Of a stretch of 64,000 nucleotides of DNA, positions 58,963 through 64,000 are shown piece after piece. The stretch covers positions 11,342,501 to 11,406,500 of the forward strand of contig WPIO01000001.1 of assembly GCA_009760855.2 (NCBI GenBank), given 5' to 3'. The position numbers and the translations under genes were made by a program. Under the pieces are notes generated by a model. That model saw only the letters and a list, made by a program, of their open reading frames with translations, had not been told where the DNA came from and searched no databases. Each line of letters begins with the position of its first letter. The first letter of the stretch is position 1. Source of the DNA: Cristatella mucedo. Lineage: Eukaryota > Bryozoa > Phylactolaemata > Cristatellidae.

Positions 58963-59079
58963 CATAAGATCTCAATAAAATGTATTTTATTATCGCCGTT
59001 TATTAGCAGGATTATTTTTATAGCTGTCTACGCCGGTCACCTGACCCTAGAGGTAATATGGACAATACGAAAGGATCGA

Positions 59080-60340
59080 ATCGAGGCCGTCCGCTGTTGC
59101 GCTGGGACCAGTGAGAAAATTTCGCTGGCCCCGAGGCCTCGAGCGGGACACAAGCCACTCAGAGCTCTGCTCTGCTCAAGCTCCAACGTTTGAGCAGCGA
59201 CGCACGACTCTGCATCACCGGAAGCAGCCAGCCTTAGGCCTTGCCTTTAGGCCGCGACCGCGTACAATACCGAGACGACGAATCTCCACTCGCCGCCCGA
59301 GGGCGCAAGCGCCTATTTTAAATTCAACGGGGCGCCGAGCTGCATCAATAACATCTGCATTCGTCGTTAGCCGGAGACCGCACCCACCGCGGCTTGACTG
59401 GCGCCGGTTCAGTCAGGCGGGGATAACTGCAGGCTCACATGCGGTCCGTGGCAGCGTTTTAACTCGGCACCGCTGAATAGCTGAATGCATGCGTAGATCG
59501 TTAGCGTAGAATGCCTCCGAAACCATCTGCAGCTGGCTCCAGCACGGGCAGGGGTGAGCCGCGTCTGCCTTTATTCTCGAGTCTCGGAAAGCAGCACGTG
59601 ACTTGATTCGGAAAGCACAGCGCAAAGCACGCGCGTCGACTTTTCCGTGCTCTTAACTTCAGTCGGAAGTCGCGAAATATTTCCGCGGACGCCACGAAAG
59701 GTGTGACTGAAGCGCTCAAGCCCTAGCCTCGATCGCAACATGCTGCATTTCGCTCAAAGCGAGCCGTCGGGCCTGCGGGAAATCACGTGGTCTCCGCACC
59801 AAGGCTCTCAGCGCCCCCGACTCGCTCTTGGGAGGGCGCCTCGCCGCTGAGCAGGACCGCTCGCTGCGAGCTCGCGGGACTGCAGCGTCGGCGCACGCCC
59901 GGGCGCGCCGGCGCTGCAGGCAGGCTGCGGAGTCGGCGGTCATCCAGGGAAAAGCACCGCGAGGCCACGCGCGCGAGTGGCATGCAAACGCCACTCGCGC
60001 GAGCTCTGCTCGCCAAGCGACGCGAGCCCGCGATGGCTCCACGACTGCGGTCTCAAGCTCTAGCGGAAGCGCGCCGCAGCGCCGGTAGTCATTGGCACCG
60101 ATTTCCCAGCCGACGACGCCGAGCGCCGGCTTCGTCGCCAGGTCGTGCGAATCTAGCGGGGCGTCGCGGTGAACGTGAATGTACGCTCAGCCAACTCCGT
60201 CCCATCAACGCTGGCTGCTAGGTGTAGCCAGAGCGTCAAACTAGCAAAGTGTCAAATCGCCGTAATGGCATTCTCGCTCTGGGCGTCTCGGAGCGACTGA
60301 AGCACGCAGGGAGTCGCAGCGCATTGCATCCGAACGCTTC
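59080..60340. other. CpG island
   Basis: GC- and CpG-rich with GCGCGAG-rich motifs and a palindrome at 59970-60001. Many frames are open on both strands and no splice-bounded exon with protein-like composition was found. Confidence 0.45.
59970..60001. repeat. Perfect 12-bp-arm hairpin around ATGCAAAC
   Basis: CGCGCGAGTGGC and GCCACTCGCGCG flank the 8-nt loop ATGCAAAC, which resembles an octamer site. Confidence 0.8.
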
Positions 60341-60489
60341 AACCTCTAAATCATTTTCTTTCGCTTTCACAGGCTGAGATCTGGCAGCGCGTTTATCGGC
60401 GAGGGATTAGCGCGCGGTTGCTAGCGAGTGCCGCGACAATTCGCCGTTCTCAGGACTTCCCCTTCAGGGCAGCCGGGCTAAGCCCCACT

Positions 60490-60505
60490 TCTCTCTCTCT
60501 CTCTC

Positions 60506-60603
<98 letters not shown>

Positions 60604-60659
60604 TTTCCCTCTCTCTCTTCCTTTCCCTCTCTCTCTTCCTTTCCCTCTCTCTCTTCCTT

Positions 60660-60742
<83 letters not shown>
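60490..60742. repeat. (CT)n with an internal 18-bp CT-rich minisatellite
   Basis: Two long perfect CT blocks flank about four CCTTTCCCTCTCTCTCTT units (60601-60665). GGTCTGT units follow to about 60795. Confidence 0.95.
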
Positions 60743-60746
<4 letters not shown>

Positions 60747-61039
60747 GTCGGTCTGTAGGTCTGTAGGTCTGTCGGTCTGTTGGTCTGTATGTTTATATGT
60801 CTGTCTCCTGCTCGCTCGCTGTCGGTCTCTAAATCACCCTTCTGCAGGAAAAGATATAAGGTTATCGTTTCTCAAAAAGTAGGAAAATATATCTGCAAGA
60901 ACAAGGGCCAAACGAGGAAGAGAAACATGGAGCCCTTTCAACCTCCACAGAGTCCGTCATTTGCTTGCATCCTGCCACTTTCTGGGTCACGCCTTTGCTT
61001 ACCCATTGTGACCTTTTTTCTCCCTTGACCGCTCTCTGC

Positions 61040-62830
61040 GCGGCTTACCCGCCGGTCCGATACCCTCCCTATCGGCCTATCTGAGCCACATCCGGTTGTC
61101 TCGGCATTCTGTCCGATTTGGCGCCCGCGATAGGTTCGGCGTTGACTGCTTCCCGAAATAGTTGCGACACGCAGAATCGTTGGGAGCCGGGCGGAGCTCC
61201 GCCGCCGAGCACGGCGAGCGGCCGACAGCGGGTGAGGAGAATTGCCTAGAAGCTAGACAGCGACGGCGGCGTCGGCGCCGTCGGATAGCTGGAGCTCGCG
61301 AGGGAGTGGAAGGCGTGGAAGGCGCACACCCCGCGGCTTCTCGCTACCAGCGAGCGCGCGGCGCGGCGTTCGCGGGCGGGTCGGGCGAAAGAATCCAAGC
61401 GCAGCAGGCGTCAGCCCGAGGCCGCCGCGAGGACAGCGGCGGCCTCGGGTCAATCAAAACGAGACACGGCCGGCGCTAGAGCGGCATCCAATGGGAGGCG
61501 CGGGACTGGGCGCGGGCGGTGGTGGCGGCGGAGCCCGGCTCGCCGCGCGCGCGGGCCAAGCAATTATCGTCGCTGCGCGCGCGCGGCAATAGTGGCCACT
61601 CGGGCGGCGGCAGCGGCGGCGGCAGACGGACTGCCTTCCATGATCGACTACTGCGCGAGCGAGCGAGCTCCTCGCTACACGGACGTTCAGGTACGGAGCC
61701 ATCGGGTGGCGCAGCCGCTGAAAGGTGGGCGGCGCCGCGTGCGCGCGTCGTGGGACGCGCGGCAGCTGACCGGGCAAGCCCGGCGGTGCATTCTTCCCGC
61801 TCCGACCGCGCCCACGTCCCCGTGGTCGGTCGAACGGCCGTTCTCCCCCACCCCCCCCCCCATCTCGACGCTGGCTTCGTGCCACCCGACGGCGGACGTC
61901 GCACACCGCCGTCTGCTTCCGCCGCGTGCGGCAGCGCTCGCCGAGCCACCCCACCCCCCCCGGCTACGACCACCCGCTGCTTCACTCGCAGCAGGGCGCA
62001 CCCACGCCCTACGCCCGCCCGCCCGCCAACCCCGGCTGGACGCATCGGACGTAGGCGTTTCGGCCCCCCCCGACTAGTACGCTGCCAATCTTGAGGACGG
62101 CTACGCGTCGGCCGAGGATAAGGCGGTCCAAGGTAGTTCTGCTGCCTCTCGAGTGCTGCCGCGCCCGTTCGGCGCTGGCGCGGAGCTCGAGCGGCGATCG
62201 CAAGGAGCCTAGAATCCGCAAGAGGGCGCGCCACCTCGCGGCGCGCTCCTCGCGGGCGGCTCGTGTGCGTCTCGTTGCGTAGAATGTGAAGGCGTGTGTG
62301 CAGAAATCTATTGCTCGCCGGCCGCGCGCAGCGACGGCCGCCGTCCACTCCACGTCCCACGCCTCCTCATCCCTCGCCAGGGGCGTTCCGGCGCTGGCGC
62401 GCCCACGTGACCCAGGCATCCGCCGGACCGAGTCTGTAGAGTAGTCGCGCCGACGTCGGATATCTCAGCTACGGCGGACATTTGGGTAAGCCGGCGGCGG
62501 CGGGCGCTTCTGCCACGGACATCTCGACGCTTCGGCAACGAAAGGAAGACTCCCTTTCCCCCAAGGCGGCGCACTGCTGACCAGACTCTGGCCGCCAGCT
62601 CGGCGCCCGGGGAGCATGCGGTGCGAATGAAAATATGTGCGCGCGGCGTCAGAGTGAAATTCGCTCTGCGAGGCGCTATGCGCCGCGGGGTGCCTCTGAC
62701 CTGCAAAGTACGAACGGACGGAATGCCAGCGGTTGCCGCAAGCTGCGAGCAGCTTCGCGACGGTGCGTGACGGTGCGTGAGAGCGGAGCGTCAAGAAGCG
62801 ATTAGCGATCTGTTAAAATAAGCGATGCGC
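61040..62830. other. CpG island with candidate first exon
   Basis: The most CpG-dense stretch of the window, with G/C homopolymer runs (61850-61860, 61950-61960). Very long frames (up to 294 codons on minus) are composition artefacts. A candidate short first exon ends at 61690. Confidence 0.5.
61640..61690 (+). CDS. Candidate first coding exon (17 codons)
   Basis: ATG 61640 opens MIDYCASERAPRYTDVQ and meets a strong donor CAG|GTACGG at 61690/61691, phase 0. Residues are less Arg/Ala/Pro-biased than surrounding translations. It could be the start of a gene transcribed out of the window. The family is not recognised. Confidence 0.28.
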
Positions 62831-62869
62831 CTAACATTCTTCGTGAAGAGCGTGACTACGCGTCCTCTT

Positions 62870-62985
62870 GTGGTTATACCTAAGTGCTTTGCAGCAAATG
62901 CAAAGTGCCTAGAAAGAGATTGAATTCTCTGAGGGTGCCATATCGAACGCATTGTTGTTATTATTATTATTATTATTATTACGTA
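62870..62985 (+). mobile_element. L2-like LINE 3' end
   Basis: GCTTTGCAGCAAATGCAAAG, TGCCTAGAAAGAGATTGAA and TTCTCTGAGGGTGCC with a (TTA)n tail; only the last 115 bp is present. Confidence 0.8.
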
Positions 62986-63403
62986 CACGAAGACCCGCGA
63001 GGAAGTAAGGATTATCCTCCCCTGCACTGCTGTGTCTGGCTGCGGGGTATAATAGCGAGATTCATTTGCTCCACTACTCTTTGCGCACTCACTCGCGGGC
63101 GCTCGATTTACGCGGGCGCTCGATTCTCCGGAGTCTGCGGTATGTTTAACGATTCGCAGTTTCGTCCGAGCCAGGCCAAAAAAAAAAGCCAGCTCCAATA
63201 GACGCCGACTGCTTGCTTGCATGTCCGCTTCGGCCTTGGCACGAACGCGCGCACGCGCATACCCGTCGATAGCAAAAGGCAGCCGTCGCCGGGCGCGAGT
63301 GAGCTCGGCCCGCGACGCTCACCGCCAGGGAGGGAAGGGACTGCCGCTCCGCTTGCCGGCCATTGAGAGCGTCGGTGAAAGAGGAAGCGAGAAAGAGGGA
63401 AGG

Positions 63404-63449
<46 letters not shown>

Positions 63450-64000
63450 GGGGGGAGAGCGAGAGAGCGATCTGGCACTGGCGGATGCACCGCCGGAGAC
63501 GCGACCTTAGAGTGGCCGTGCTCAAACGCCGACCGTAGAAGAGTTACGCCGAACCGGAAAGCGGCCGGACTCAAGCGGCTGGAGCCATCGCGGTCGCTTC
63601 GGTGAGCGCCCGCTTATTGAGCAGCCAGCTCTTCGGTGCGGACATTACCGGAAACGGACGCCAAATGAATGTTCAGCAATAGAGCGATCCTATCCTTCTG
63701 AGTCAGCGGGACTAATTTCTTCCTACAAGCTGTACATTCTCGCCGCTCAAAATTCCGTGAAACGTCGCGCGTGCTCGTCGCGCTTCGGCTACACGCAGGT
63801 GCCGCGTGTGCCGAGCGGCGAACCGCTCTCCTCCACGTGCCACTCAAGAGCGTCGCGGGCTGGTTCCGGTCCGCTTGGCCAGTCTAGAGAGAGCGTAAAA
63901 AAATGGAACAGCGCTGCTTCTCTAAATCCACCTCGGCTGCGTTCGGGAGGCGGAAAAGAATTTAGCGGCACGACGCGGCGCGTATTACGCTAGAGGCAGC
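62986..64000. other. CpG-rich terminal segment
   Basis: GC-rich sequence with a GA tract at 63400-63456 and overlapping frames. GCTGGTTCCGGTCCGC and other CpG motifs are present; no exon could be supported up to the window end. Confidence 0.35.
63400..63456. repeat. (GA)n microsatellite
   Basis: About 16 GA units with GGGAG interruptions. Confidence 0.9.

Noticed and set aside
61476-62360. 294-codon minus-strand frame, the longest in the window
   Set aside because: It lies in the densest CpG island, where all frames are open; Arg/Ala/Pro-rich composition with no domain.

Overview
This is a window of invertebrate nuclear DNA. It has no operons or dense ORFs. Instead it has introns of several kilobases with GT...AG borders, abundant di- and trinucleotide microsatellites, undepleted CpG islands, decayed non-LTR retrotransposons and tRNA-headed SINEs. 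The sequence alone does not fix the phylum; a protostome or other non-vertebrate animal is my inference.

The only gene I can identify with confidence is a TRAF4-like adaptor gene on the + strand. Four coding blocks (about 10051-10099, 21803-21964, 25863-26021 and 39279-39932) join in frame through phase-0 introns. Together they encode TRAF-type zinc fingers followed by a complete C-terminal MATH/TRAF domain and a stop. Two of the three junctions fall inside a zinc finger and rebuild exact Cys/His spacing, which strongly supports the model. The RING domain and first fingers were not found. They may lie in an unseen exon upstream, or the protein may lack a RING. A 10-bp-phased array of CTCGCGA cores plus the palindrome GTCTCGCGAGAC lies just upstream of the second visible exon and looks like an internal promoter or regulatory element.

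The introns and flanks (about 1.6-9.4 kb and 10.3-45.9 kb) are filled with retroelements. An L2/CR1-like LINE occurs in many truncated copies on both strands. A second LINE (called LINE-B here) is seen mostly as its C-terminal ORF end and 3' tail. SINE-A shares the 3' hairpin of the L2-like LINE. SINE-B has a tRNA-like head and an unrelated body. At 42.2-45.3 kb the three are nested: L2-like LINE, containing LINE-B, containing SINE-B.

From about 46 to 64 kb the sequence becomes GC- and CpG-rich in several islands, separated by retroelement fragments and long CT/GA tracts. These islands hold possible first exons with good splice donors (54140-54320, 61640-61690 and, weaker, 47328-47570), none of which I recognise. 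A GC-rich segment at 3.4-3.9 kb carries a perfect Maf recognition element inside a 25-bp palindrome, with CCAAT, E-box and CRE motifs nearby. No rRNA gene, bona fide tRNA gene, CRISPR array or viral gene was seen.
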